Source: Oscarella lobularis (Eukaryota > Porifera > Homoscleromorpha > Homosclerophorida > Oscarellidae). Taken from it: DNA of 64,000 nucleotides. The DNA lies in NCBI RefSeq assembly GCF_947507565.1, contig NC_089181.1:2737614-2801613 (forward strand). Direction: 5' to 3'. The position numbers and the translations under genes were made by a program. The notes beneath the pieces are model-generated. The model made no database searches. It had not been told where the DNA came from and was given only the letters and a program-made list of their open reading frames with translations. Positions 28,601 to 38,900 of the stretch are shown one piece after another. The stretch's first letter is position 1, and each line of letters begins with the position of its first letter.

Positions 28601-29073
28601 CCAAATTCGCAATGCGTCTTTGCAACGGCTAAGAGTACGCTAGAATCGTACGCGTCTCGCGTGGGTTTCCTTATGTATGCGCGTAGGCCATAGAGGGGTC
28701 GTCTGATCAGATGGCTACGCCGTCGTTTGGCGGCGCCGATGCTGGGCTTAGCCAACAGGTAAGCACCGATTTCTCTCCTGTTCTCGTAAATTCATTCCGT
28801 CGGCAGCATCGAGACGCAATTCTCCAGTTTAGTAAAGAATCGGGAATGAATTTTGAATGGTCGCAAAAGTGATTTTTTAAAGCGCTTCTTTTGCCTGCAT
28901 ATTTTAATTTGGTCTTAGATGCTTATCGGAAAACGGCTGGGTGTATCTCCAAGCAGCTCAGGCTTTCACCACGCTACAGGTGATACTCGAAATTCTCTGA
29001 CACCCGCGCATTTCGGCACGCTTTCTTACCGTTGCAGAAAAATTCAGCGATTCCACCGGAAGCTTTCCAATAA
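25686..29073 (+). CDS. NXF1: Nuclear RNA export factor 1 (TAP)
   Basis: Principal mRNA export receptor. The basic, Arg-Gly-rich N-terminus comes from two spliced pieces: MAHQADARFVIKASRDG to YGR (donor GGCA|GTAAGC at 25761, acceptor TTCAAG at 25817), then PGRGQSSDRSRSGRMRRGRS with an acidic LEDDGDADFDGD patch, then the ARRYTPYGRP repeat. Next come the RNP-like domain (IIPGGAQHNQDWLLRQLRSS), the leucine-rich repeats (LQGLNLGSNRL, LEILNLSNNQI, LKSIALEGNPF), the NTF2-like domain (FLETYYGCYDTPRGRERLIEAY, SFLNELPKTKHVPSTFVIDV) and the TAP-C/UBA-like end (FSKESGMNFEWSQKCLSENGW). Stop TAA 29071-29073. A Ser/Ala-rich stretch (26747-26786) in the RNP-LRR linker is an addition. Confidence 0.94.
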
Positions 29074-29620
29074 ATTCAACTTTTTAGATATTTGTCGCGT
29101 AAGTTGTTAGAAGGTTGTCGCGATTAGCGATATTTATTTTTTGTCGTAACGGAGAGCAGTTAAGTCTCGTTGCAGCGTTCAGCGCCAGCGTTAGTACGGA
29201 TCACGACCAATCAAAAATGCACAGTTATAATCAAATCAACAGGAAGTTGTTTATTTCAAAGCTGCATGTGCTGAGCGCTCAGCGATCGCCGACGCTGACG
29301 TTGGGCCAGGGGTTTAGGATCTCTGCCGGCTGGACGCCACGCCAGCCGAGCGTCGCTGCTGGCCTAAATCAACAAACCCCTAATTCTGGGCTCATCGCCC
29401 GCGATGCTTGTTTGTCCTGTAGCCGATTACGTCAGTCGACTGCACGAGCTGTGCCCCTGGAGCGGCAGGATAAAGATAGAAAGCGGCGAAGTTTGTCATA
29501 CGGACGAAGCTATTTTTCTTCTCGATCTCCTGTCCGACCCCTTCAGCCAAACAGGATAAAACTTTCATCCGGGCCAAGGTCTGCGTGCCATCTTCATAAT
29601 AGCGAAAATCGGCGGTCGCC
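29074..29620. other. NXF1-TET intergenic region
   Basis: 547 bases with no gene assigned with confidence. It holds a perfect 14-base palindrome (29270-29283), a foldback element (about 29304-29390), and a minus-strand frame described separately. A minus-strand AATAAA lies at about 29251-29256. Confidence 0.5.
29306..29391. repeat. Foldback (inverted-repeat) element upstream of TET
   Basis: AGGGGTTTAGG (left) is matched by the complement of CCTAAATC and AAACCCCT (right), and nested inside are CGGCTGG and CCAGCCG separated by eight bases. The match is imperfect outside these blocks. It could be a MITE remnant or an RNA hairpin. Confidence 0.5.
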
Positions 29621-29622
29621 AT
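29395..29622 (-). CDS. Uncertain small antisense protein
   Basis: I do not recognise this protein. A frame begins [20 protein letters not shown], continues SCLAEGVGQEIEKKNSF and ends within 76 codons. Amino-acid composition is ordinary rather than shadow-like. A possible splice (donor GTAATCGG at about 29432, acceptor TTTAG at about 29367) would give a different tail that ends at a TGA followed at once by AATAAA (29251-29256), as expected for a short 3' end. Against it: no recognised family, and the second exon falls in the foldback element. Its ATG (29622-29620) overlaps the TET ATG (29621-29623) on the opposite strand. Confidence 0.25.
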
Positions 29623-32458
29623 GAGCTCGACGACGTGCCTCGTCTTTCGAGACGAATACGGGAAACGAGCCGCGCGAACCGACAGCACATCACAGCCCGA
29701 GATCGACGACGGCGCTCGTTTCGATTCGAGCGAAGAAACGGCTGAGAACGCGGCCGCCAACAACGCCGTCGCCGCCGTCGCCGCTTCGACGACGCTCGAG
29801 AAATCGGACGGCGGCGTCTACCACAGAACGGCAGCCTCCGAGGTACGTAAGAACCGTGAGAAAAAATTCGCGTTCGCTGTTTTTGCGGTCTTGGCGCGTC
29901 CCCTTTCCTTTTATCGCGCCATGAAATGACGGTCGCGTTGTCCATTTTGAACTGGAATGTGCGCTATACTGTACAAAAATACTCCATCTCAACGATAATG
30001 ATGTCGATCGTTCAAAAAACGTTGATTTTTCTTGAGCAGAGCTCGTTGTCCCTCCCGACGCCAATCCATGTTGATTGCAATCCGGAAATCGGAGCTAATG
30101 GGACGGGAGCCGTCGAAATAACTCCTACGAAACGAAAAGGAAAGGCGCCGAAAGTTATCACCACGGCAAAAAGTCCAAAGAAACGAGCAAAATCAATAAG
30201 TTCCACCCGAAAGATAAGGCGATCAGTGAAGGTTCCTGGTTCAGTTCGAACAGATCAGTCAAGCGACTGCCTTTGCTCAGGCAATAGAACACCTAGAAGA
30301 TTATCATAGTGTCCAATATGTATTTTCCCAAAGGTGGTGATGTTGGACCCTACTATAGTCACTTGGGCACCGCTTTCAATGAGGACGAATTGAGGGCATT
30401 ATTGCAGACAAGGTAATTCTCATACATTTGTCGAAACGTTTTCCCTACCCATAAAACTGTAATTAGATTCGAATGCAATGACGATCAACTTCGGATGATC
30501 CAAGTGAGTGTCCACCACGCGACAATAGAATAAAATCGATTTTATTATTTCTCAAATCTCCCCAGGTGGAATTCAGCGGAAAGGAGGCAGTCACGCGCGA
30601 AGGATGTCCCATTGCCAAATGGGTACGCTCTACGACCAACCCGCTATCAATAACCAATACTCAGTTTCCCTGCAGGTCGTACGTCGATCGAGCGCCGAGG
30701 AGAAGTATTTGGCTGTGTATCGACGGCGCAAGGGTCACGTGTGCAGTTCCACGTTGCTAGTCATCGGCATTGTGTCGTGGGAGGGCATCGGTGCCGACGA
30801 AGCACTGAGCATGTATAGCTTCCTAACGTCGACTCTTTCCCAATGCGGAATGCCCACGCAAAGGCAATGCGGACAGAACGATACGTCAGTAGATTTCCAA
30901 GTGGTCGCGCGCTCGCGTTCAGGTTTTTGATGTCATAGGAAAACCTGCCGTTGTCAGGGCGACGATCCTGAAACGTGCGGCGCTTCGTTTACGTTCGGAT
31001 GCTCGTGGAGTCTGTTTTACGACGCGTGCAAGTTCGGACGAAGCGTCAACGCGAGAAAATTCAAATTAGCCGACGAATCCAAAGCAAGTCGTTCCCAATC
31101 CGTCACTCTACTTTCCCCCTCTTTGTCCCCTCCCCCAGGAAGGCGAATTGGAAAATCGTCTGCAAGACTTGGCTACCGTCGTGGGAACCCAGTATGAACG
31201 ACTAGCTCCGGTCGCCTTCACTAATCAGGTGCGACTTCATATTGTCTACTCTTTCATAAGGGATCTCTGTCTCTCTAGACGCAGTACGATTCCGTTGCTA
31301 GTGCGTGTCGCATCGGTCGCAAGCCGGGCAGACCCTTTTCGGGTGTTACCGCCTGCGCCGACTTCTGTACGCACAGTCACTACGACAGGCACAACATGGA
31401 CGACGGAGCGACGGTGGTAAGAGGACGACGGTCTCTTCGTCTCTCGTCGCCTATTTTTTTTTGAATCTGTAAAGGTGATCACCTTGCTCGGGGATTGCGT
31501 TCAACGTCGCTCTGCCGGCGACGAACAGCTGCACGTTCTACCTCTTTATCGATTACCGACTGGAAATGGAAGTCGAGCTCAAACCGGCGTTGAGCTGAAT
31601 TCTTCCGCTTCCTTCCTCGCTCAATCGTTAAACGGTGAAGGATCTCCGAGCGGCGGACACGTGTTGGCCGAGGGCATAGGCTTAGCTCTTGGGCACGGTT
31701 CGATGCTGATCGAGTGTGCTAAGAAGGAATTGCACGCTACGACGCCCGTTCCTCGTCCCCATCGAGCTCATCCGACTCGACTTAGCCTCGTTTTTTATCA
31801 GCATCGAAAGCTCAACTTGGCTTCGCACGGGTGGAACGAAGCGCAAGAAAAAGCCGCTGAATGGAAACGAAGAAGACAGCCAAAGGAAACAGTCGCAAAG
31901 CAGCAGAAAGAGGAAGAGGAGGAGATAGCTCCGGGACCGCAAACGTCAACCGAAGAGGCTACACCACTAGAGATACCTCCGGTTGACGTTTCTGGTGCGC
32001 AACAGTTGTGGGATGGAGGAGCCGCCGCTAGTTATCCTAACGGCATTGGTGCCTATGGGAGTGGGCCAGTTCCTCCCGTATCGGCGCCATATCCGTATCC
32101 TTATTGGCAAAATGCGTCGGGAACGCCAGCTTACAGTCAGTCGTATCCTACAACTAGGTGTCAGTGTGAGTGGTGCCTTCATCTACGCAACGCATGGGAC
32201 GTTCAAAAATTTGGAGGGTATAGCATACCTTTAGCTAGCATGCCCTATGCTCAGCCCGCGCCTGGTCCTGGTGCAGGCGTTGGTGCACCAACGTTAGTAG
32301 CGCCGGCCGGGTATTACAGTGGCTATCAACAGTATCCCTACTTTCAACAAGAGCATTCACCACACTATCCATCCTATTCATACACTCCCTACGCAACCGT
32401 TCAGCAGCCATACCAACCACCTACATTTGGCGGCGATAACTATTACAGACCTTACTGA
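29621..32458 (+). CDS. TET: TET-family methylcytosine dioxygenase, compact form
   Basis: Fe(II)/2-oxoglutarate dioxygenase that oxidises 5-methylcytosine. The cysteine-rich domain is clear: [63 protein letters not shown]. The double-stranded beta helix follows: [14 protein letters not shown] with the iron motif HYD in SHYDRHNM, the second iron histidine in HATTPVP, and the 2-oxoglutarate arginine in [12 protein letters not shown]. The insert between the helix halves is short (about 70 residues) compared with several hundred in vertebrate TETs. A Pro/Tyr/Gly-rich tail of roughly 190 residues with a CQCEWC motif closes the protein. No CXXC zinc finger is seen upstream; the N-terminus is Ser/Ala-rich then Lys-rich. 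About ten exons. The start at 29621 is the least certain part. Confidence 0.92.
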
Positions 32459-32608
32459 AAAATCTATTTTATTTATTTATTTCACGTGTAGAATTTTGAA
32501 GTTACTGTACAATACTCTGTACAATATACGGAAGAACGCGCGCTAGAGCGAGCCGATGGACATGGACATACTCATGGACATAGGCACCAGTGCGTTCCTG
32601 AACGATCC

Positions 32609-33363
32609 ATGCACCTGGGCACGTCGTCGTTCATGATTCGCCGACTCGTCAACGCCGGCCGACATTTCAACGCCGTCTTCAAGTCGCACGGCCTCGCAGC
32701 GAACGTAACGACGTCGTTTCTTCTCATGGGCGTCGGAGATTGGATTGCGCAGCGAATCGAACGACGCCCTCGAACCGACTGGACGCGAACGGCCCGAATG
32801 GCGTGCATGGGCTTCGTTTTCGGCCCGATGAATCACTACTGGTACAAACTTCTCGGCGAGCGATTCGTCGGCCAAACGTGGACGACTGTCGCCAAAAAAG
32901 TCCTTTGCGATCAGCTCTTCTACGGCCCGCTCGTCATCTGCACGTTCTACGTTTGTGAGCGACGCTGTTTTTCTTTTTTTTTGAAGATAAACGATTGATT
33001 GATTGATTCATTCATAAAGCTATGCCTCTCGTCGAGGGTCAAGGCATCAAAGACGGCGTCGACGAAGTGAAGCGTAAATTTCTTCCCACGTACAAGGTCG
33101 GTGTGTGTGTCGTAGATACGCGTGCACCCATGTATGGGTCTCTTTAGGCTGATTGGACGGTTTGGCCAGCAGTTCAGGTATAGAATGTCACAATAGGATT
33201 GTGTGACATCCCATCTGTCTAGATATCCATAGCGGCCAATTTTTCTTTGTTTTTTTAGGTTTTGAATTTTCGATTTATTCCGCAGCATCTTCAGGCGCTT
33301 TTCGTCAATTTTGTGACTCTCGGCTGGGATACCTATCTCTCCTACATGAAATTTTCCAGATGA
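32609..33363 (+). CDS. MPV17L2: Mpv17-like protein 2
   Basis: Multi-pass mitochondrial inner-membrane protein of the MPV17/PMP22 family; the human protein associates with the large mitoribosomal subunit. Four exons: SSFMIRRLVNAG through FGPMNHYWYKLLGERF and KKVLCDQLFYGPLVICTFYV; then MPLVEGQGIKDGVDEVKRKF; then ADWTVWPAVQ; then VLNFRFIPQHLQALFVNFVT with LGWDTYLSYMKFSR and TGA 33361-33363. The DW.VWPA.Q..NF and TLGWDTYLSY motifs are diagnostic and favour MPV17L2 over MPV17 or PXMP2. ATG 32633 is an alternative start; the short basic N-terminus suits mitochondrial import either way. Convergent with MCFD2 (103 bases). Confidence 0.9.
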
Positions 33364-33466
33364 CTGATCTCGACTATAGCGAAAGTCAGGTGTGCACAAT
33401 TTTATTTGAATAAATGTCGGATCAAATTTTCTGTAAAAAACGACCCGGTTAGTCAAAAAATCATTT

Positions 33467-33958
33467 TCACTGATCTAGATTCTGCGCGCGACGAAATTCC
33501 GAGTAAGAAACGTAACCATCGCCGTCCAAGTCCTCCTGCTCGAGAACCTGATCGACCATGTTGGAAATGTCCTCTTCGGATACGTCCGGGACTTCCGAGC
33601 GAACATCTCCTTGACTTTCGTCCTTTCCGTCGTTGTCGATGTGCGTATCGAAGTGCGTAAGAGCGGCGGTTAATTCGATGCCGTCGAGCATGTCGTTCTT
33701 GTCGTAGTCGTGGAGTTTGAAATAGTGAAACTGCAGCTCTTCGGCCGACATTTGCGACGGATCGGCGTCGCTCAGCTCTTTCAAGTGATCGTGTATGTGC
33801 CTAGAAGCGATAAAAAGAATAGCGGGGGGGGCCCCCCTTTCCGATAGTCGAGACGCTCACTCTTTGTTATGAGTTCGACCGCCCTCGTGAAGTGGATCGG
33901 ACGAAGAGGTTAGTCCTAGCAGCAAGGAGAATGCAAGCAGAAGCATCGAGGTCCACAT
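33467..33958 (-). CDS. MCFD2: MCFD2-like EF-hand cargo receptor subunit
   Basis: Luminal calcium-binding partner of LMAN1/ERGIC-53, which together carry glycoproteins from ER to Golgi. Exon 1 encodes a signal peptide (MWTSMLLLAFSLLLGLTSSS) and DPLHEGGRTHNKE. Exon 2 begins HIHDHLKELSD. EF-hand 1 is DYDKNDMLDGIE, EF-hand 2 DLDGDGYVSYSE, and the family signature EELQFHYFKLHDYD lies before the first. The linker between the hands is longer than in human MCFD2. The start at 33958 is chosen for its signal peptide; the upstream in-frame ATG (34132) would add 58 residues ahead of it. Stop at 33467-33469. Confidence 0.88.
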
Positions 33959-34194
33959 GGAGTCGGTAATATCAACGCGAGGGCGAGATCTCAGCAAAAA
34001 AGTCAACGACGTCACGAATCTAATAATGAGAGAGAAACGCCAGACGTTCCAATTTCGATTTCGATTTCTAAGGCTACGCAAAGACACAAGACAGCACAGC
34101 AAACAGAGAGACAAAGAGAGAGAAGTCGTCAATGGGAGAAAAAAATAGTTTTAGAAATAACGGATACTGTCAGCGCGGGTCGTGCGAATCCATC

Positions 34195-34866
34195 CTACGT
34201 AGTTTCGCTCAGCGGCTTGTACTGATTCGATCCTTGCTTTTTGGTATAGATCACAGCAATTAGAATGACGAGAAGAGCAGTCAGAACGGCCGTCACTGGG
34301 ATCGCAATACCGAGCTTCGTCTTGCACGAACAGTTCTCTTGAGGCGAGGGAGTGCGGTGATGGGGAGTGCGGTGATGGGGAGAAGTGGTGTGATGCGATG
34401 TCGCAGTCGGTTTTTTGTGCGCCGGTGTAACCGTTCCGTTTCCACTCGTATTGGTGGGTGTTAGTGTTCCATTCGACGTACTAGTAGGCAGTGTTCCATT
34501 CGTAGGCACCGCCGTCGCATTGGTAGTCGTCGTCGCTGCAGGCTTCGTCGTCGGCGCGGGCTTCGTTGTCGTAACCTTCGTCGTCGGCGTTGTTGGGGCG
34601 GCCGTCGTTGGAACTTTCGTCGTCGGAGGCTTCGTCGACGGAACTTTCGTCGTTGGAGGATTCGTTGTTGGAACTTTCGTCGTTGGGGGATTCGTCGTTG
34701 GAACTTTCGTCGTTGGGGGATTCGTCGTTGGAACTTTCGTCGTCGTCGGCACTTTCGTCATCGGGACGGCCGTCGTCGGCTTCTTGGGGGCGGGAGTTTT
34801 CTTCGTAGCTTCGCAGTTCAGCGAGAGTGTCAAAAAGACGAAGAGGAACACCGTGATCGTTCTCAT
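34195..34866 (-). CDS. Mucin-like type I membrane protein
   Basis: Single exon, 223 residues, no recognised family. A signal peptide (MRTITVFLFVFLTLSLNCEA) leads into a Thr/Pro/Lys-rich ectodomain with five 10-residue repeats of the TKVPTTNPPT type (34591-34740), then a Thr/Asn stretch with at least five N-glycosylation sequons (NGT, NTS, NAT), then a His-rich patch (SHHTTSPHHRTPHHRTP), two cysteines, one transmembrane helix (about 186-208) and a short cytoplasmic tail ending YKPLSETT. It looks like a small surface mucin, heavily O-glycosylated. Function is unknown. It is divergent from ATG2 with 137 bases between start codons. Repeats of this kind often vary in number between individuals. 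Confidence 0.8.
   Translation of the reverse strand: MRTITVFLFVFLTLSLNCEATKKTPAPKKPTTAVPMTKVPTTTKVPTTNPPTTKVPTTNPPTTKVPTTNPPTTKVPSTKPPTTKVPTTAAPTTPTTKVTTTKPAPTTKPAATTTTNATAVPTNGTLPTSTSNGTLTPTNTSGNGTVTPAHKKPTATSHHTTSPHHRTPHHRTPSPQENCSCKTKLGIAIPVTAVLTALLVILIAVIYTKKQGSNQYKPLSETT
34591..34740 (-). repeat. Five 30-base tandem repeats coding TKVPTTNPPT
   Basis: Units 1-3 have the same peptide; the fourth and fifth diverge (PSTKPPT, PTTAAPT). The DNA copies are near identical (GGAACTTTCGTCGTTGG on the + strand). Confidence 0.9.
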
Positions 34867-35003
34867 TTCCTGGAGCTCTCTAGGCTGTACTCACTTTCAC
34901 CTCGTGTTTGCTCGAGTGTGCGTACTGTCGCTTAGGTCCAAACTACGTCATTTTATTCGGGCTATAGTAAACGCCCGGACAATTTGCGATTTTGCTCCAA
35001 CAA

Positions 35004-35929
35004 ATGGCTTGGCTACCGTCCCTCCCGTTCGCGGATTCGATCAAGAAGCGAGCCTGTCGCTTTTTAGTGAACCAATACTTGGGCAAGTTCCTCGAAGAGA
35101 AAATCCAAGTCAATCAGCTCCAAGTCGACGTGTGGGATGGCAAAGGAACAGTCAAAGACGTTCGACTCGACGTAGAAGTACGTCGAAGACACGCTCGTAC
35201 TACGCTCCCACCGATTCTTTACCCGCTTTCCAGGCGCTGAACAGCGAACTCGAGAATTATCACGCCCCCATTCAAGTGAAGTCCGGCTCCATCAAACGAA
35301 TCGTCGTCAACGTTCCCTGGAAGGCCGTGCTAAAGGACAGCATCAGCTTGAATCTCGAAGGATTGGAACTGATTGTCGTTTTGAAAAATCGTCAAGACGC
35401 CGGCGGTAATTTAAATTAATTAATTAAACATGTGTGATTTCCTAAACGAGACTTTGTGCGTGTGTGTTTTCTTCTTAGGACTGTCCAGTATGGCTGCTTC
35501 CTATGCGCAGGATCCAATGGCAACGAGGTCTCATTTTTCCCCCTAAAATCATTGAATTAATTTAATTCGTTTTTGCAGTCTTAAAATTGCCGAAGATTGT
35601 CTGAAGGACGACGAGGAAACGGAGGAGAACGTCCCGGGTAAGTCCTTCGAAGGCGTCGAGCTTCTGGCGAGAGCAATCGATTCAGGCACGTAAAGGATCG
35701 TCTCCGCGTCAATTTTCTAATAAAATTCTTGTTGTTTTTTAGTTGTTTCAAAGGTCAAAGTGTCTCTCTCCGACGCCCGGATTCGCGTGGAACACGAACG
35801 ATCCGGCGGCGATAGCGGAATTGCCGTCGAATTATTTCTAAAGAGGCATGGATAAAAATCATTATTTAATTAATTAATTAATTAATTAATTAATTTTAGA
35901 CTTGAGTACTCTGACATTACGAAGCAACG

Positions 35930-35961
<32 letters not shown>

Positions 35962-38900
35962 GCGAGAGTTTGAGCGCACCCGACGACCTATCTGATCTTG
36001 GCGATGAAACCGGTCTGCCTTCGACGGCGGGCGCCGCCTCGTTCGCCGTCAAACAGCTGAACTTATCCGGCGTCACGCTCAATTTGGACGAGTTCTCCCG
36101 ATTGGAGACATTCAGCATGGCTACCGGATCGACGACGGCGCGGAAATCCCAACGCGTATCGGTGGAATCGAGCGCCGACTGGAATGCATTTCTTGGCGAC
36201 GGCAATGATAAGACGGTGACTCATCCGTCGCAGATGGCGTTGTGCAGCCGAGACTTGAGAGTGACGGTAAAGCTGAAACAAGCCGAGGTACTTGGCCCAA
36301 AGGTAAGATAAGACCATAATAATAAGTTCTATGCATACAAAAGGCGGCATCTCCTTTTTCTTTCTAGTTGGACTTGGAATGCTTTCTGGGATCCGTGCAT
36401 TTTTTTCTAACGCCTATTCAACTACAGCTTCTACTCGAATTTGGAAAGGGACTAGCAGCCGGTTAGTAAAACGCGTCTTCTCCTATCTTTCTTTTAACGC
36501 TCGTCTTTAGAATCATCGACGACGACGAGCTCGTCGGCGCCGCCGACGTCGCGCTCTCGGCCCATGGCTCGTCACGATCACGAATACGTCGACAGACAGC
36601 GTCAGGCGAAACGCGAAGCAAAGCGTCAGTTTCAACGCGAAGAGGAAAAACGTCAACAGAATCGTCGCGCCGATCCGTGGTCGGTCAGCACGGACAGTGC
36701 GACGCTCGAAGAAACGTTCAAATCCGTATCGAGTCATCAGACGATGAGCGAGGAGTTTTTTTCGCTCGGCGTTTCGAAGGAGCCGGAATCGTCACTTCCT
36801 TCGCTCGGTCAGCCGCCCGGCGACAATTGGGAGAGCGTGCCGATTGACAGCGGCGGCGGAGGGCGACGGTTTTACGCGGACGGTAGCGTTCGCTCGGGCG
36901 GCGGCGGATCGTTTCAAAGCGTCAACGACGTTCCGGGGACGTACGGTTCGTCGGTCGATCCCGAGAGCGACGATTGCGTCGACGATGACGCTCACTATTC
37001 AATCAGTCTCGGCACGTTGACGGTGACGTTGCTGGAGAGCAATTTGCACGGCAGTCCGCTCGAGAGTCCGACGCAGGAAGCGGCGGCCGCTTTCTTTCGG
37101 CGTCTATCCGCCGTCTTGGACGACTTCGACGGAGCGATGGCGGGTGTCGGGCGAGAGACGCTCGCTTCTATGTGTCAAGCCGATCATCTGAGGTGATTTT
37201 ATAGGAAAAAATGGGATTCTTCTTTACTATTATCTCTAGATTGTCCTTGAGTCCTTTTAAGTTGGATGCTGTCATGCAGAAATCGACGAGGTGCGAGTAT
37301 TCGCATGTCGACATTTCCATCGGCAACGGCGAACTGTGGGAATCGTTGTACGGCGACACGCAAATCGTCGCCGACGTCGACGGCGGCCAACTGAAGCCCG
37401 TCGGAGTAGCAAAGGTACAATAACGATATTTCTCTTCATTGTTTGACGAGAACGGTATCTAGCTACTTACTTTGGCCGCGCCGGACGATATTGAATCAAA
37501 GCAATCTGCAAGTTTGAAAGTGTCTATGAAGACTACAGAACGATTGTCCGGTCAGAGTTCGGTGAGCGAGTGATGTCTATAGCAACCGCCAACTTAATAT
37601 TTTTTTTATATAAAGTCTTCGGGCCAGCACGAACTTCATCTTCCCAAAACGAACGTCAACATCAGCTTAGGCAAAGTGGCCGTCGAATTAAACGTGACTC
37701 TTGTCGATCGACTCAGCGACGTGTTTGAGACGAATCCGACGCCGGCGTCGATGGATCAATTCTCCATGAATCAGGCAGCCAAGTACTCGCTCTATTACTC
37801 GTCCAATCCGTCGGCAAGCATGGTAGGGAAAAAAATCATTAAATAAATAATTATTTGACCAATTTTCGTTTGTGTAGGCTTTTCGTAAAGTGATTGATGA
37901 CGATGTTCCCGCCTCTGCGACCCGATATTATGTGCTCGACTGCCATTGTCCCTTTCTGCTTGCCACAGTCAAATTTCCGCGATTGGACAAGCTGGGACCG
38001 CCTCAATATCGCCAGTCGTTGCGCGATCAGAAACTCGACTTGGAGTTTCTCGACGTTCAAGTGAGAACCGATGGAAGTACGACGGACAAAAGCTCGGCCG
38101 TCGAAGTGAAATTTAAAGAAATGCAAGGTAAGCCGTTAGGCGCGAAAAGAGACTAAATTGACGTCATAACCAAAGGCTTCTACTGGATGGCGGACAGCTG
38201 TGAGCGCGAACATTGCATTACTGTGACGTACGCTGAAAATGAAGCAGTTGTCAAGTGGCCCAGGTAACGTAGAACACTTGCGCTTGTTTTATTTATTTTA
38301 TTTCTCTTTTAGAGTTGAGTTGACTTTCCAACCGACGGCTGCAATTCGTTCCGAACTTGACGTCAGTCCAACTCCGGACGATTCCCCGCTGACGTCCATC
38401 GCGGACGAGTTCGTGAGAAAGCAACCGTCGCCGTTTTCCGCCAAAAAAGTCATCTATAAAGACGAACAGGTTCAAAAGAAAGTCTCGTTTTTTTTTAACT
38501 GGCGACGATTTTTTCTTTCAGTTGCTTCTACCTGGATCCGTTCAGGAAGTAAAGGACTTTGAGACGCGAGTCGTCGCTCGAACGGTCGTTGACGCGTCGC
38601 TGCCTCTCGTCAAAATTCACTTGCCCAGCAAGCGATTCTACGAGGACATTTACAATCGAATCTGTACCGACTTGTTGCTGTGGGAGCCGCACGTCGGCAA
38701 ACCGGTCAATCCGCATCTTTACGGCTCGAATTCGGGCGCCGCCGGCTTTCGTCTTTGCCAATCAAATTTTCAAGGTACAGGGCGAGATCATATTTATTTA
38801 TTTCTACATCGAATATTTCTTTAGGTTACGACGACGACGACGACGACGACATTACGTCGGAGGACGACAGTTTTCTCTCGGCGAAAGCCGAACTTTACAC

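Noticed and set aside
34415-35419. 334-codon + strand frame rich in Val, Gly and Phe
   Set aside because: Antisense of the Thr/Pro repeats of the mucin gene, running on into ATG2 exon 1-2 in the wrong frame.
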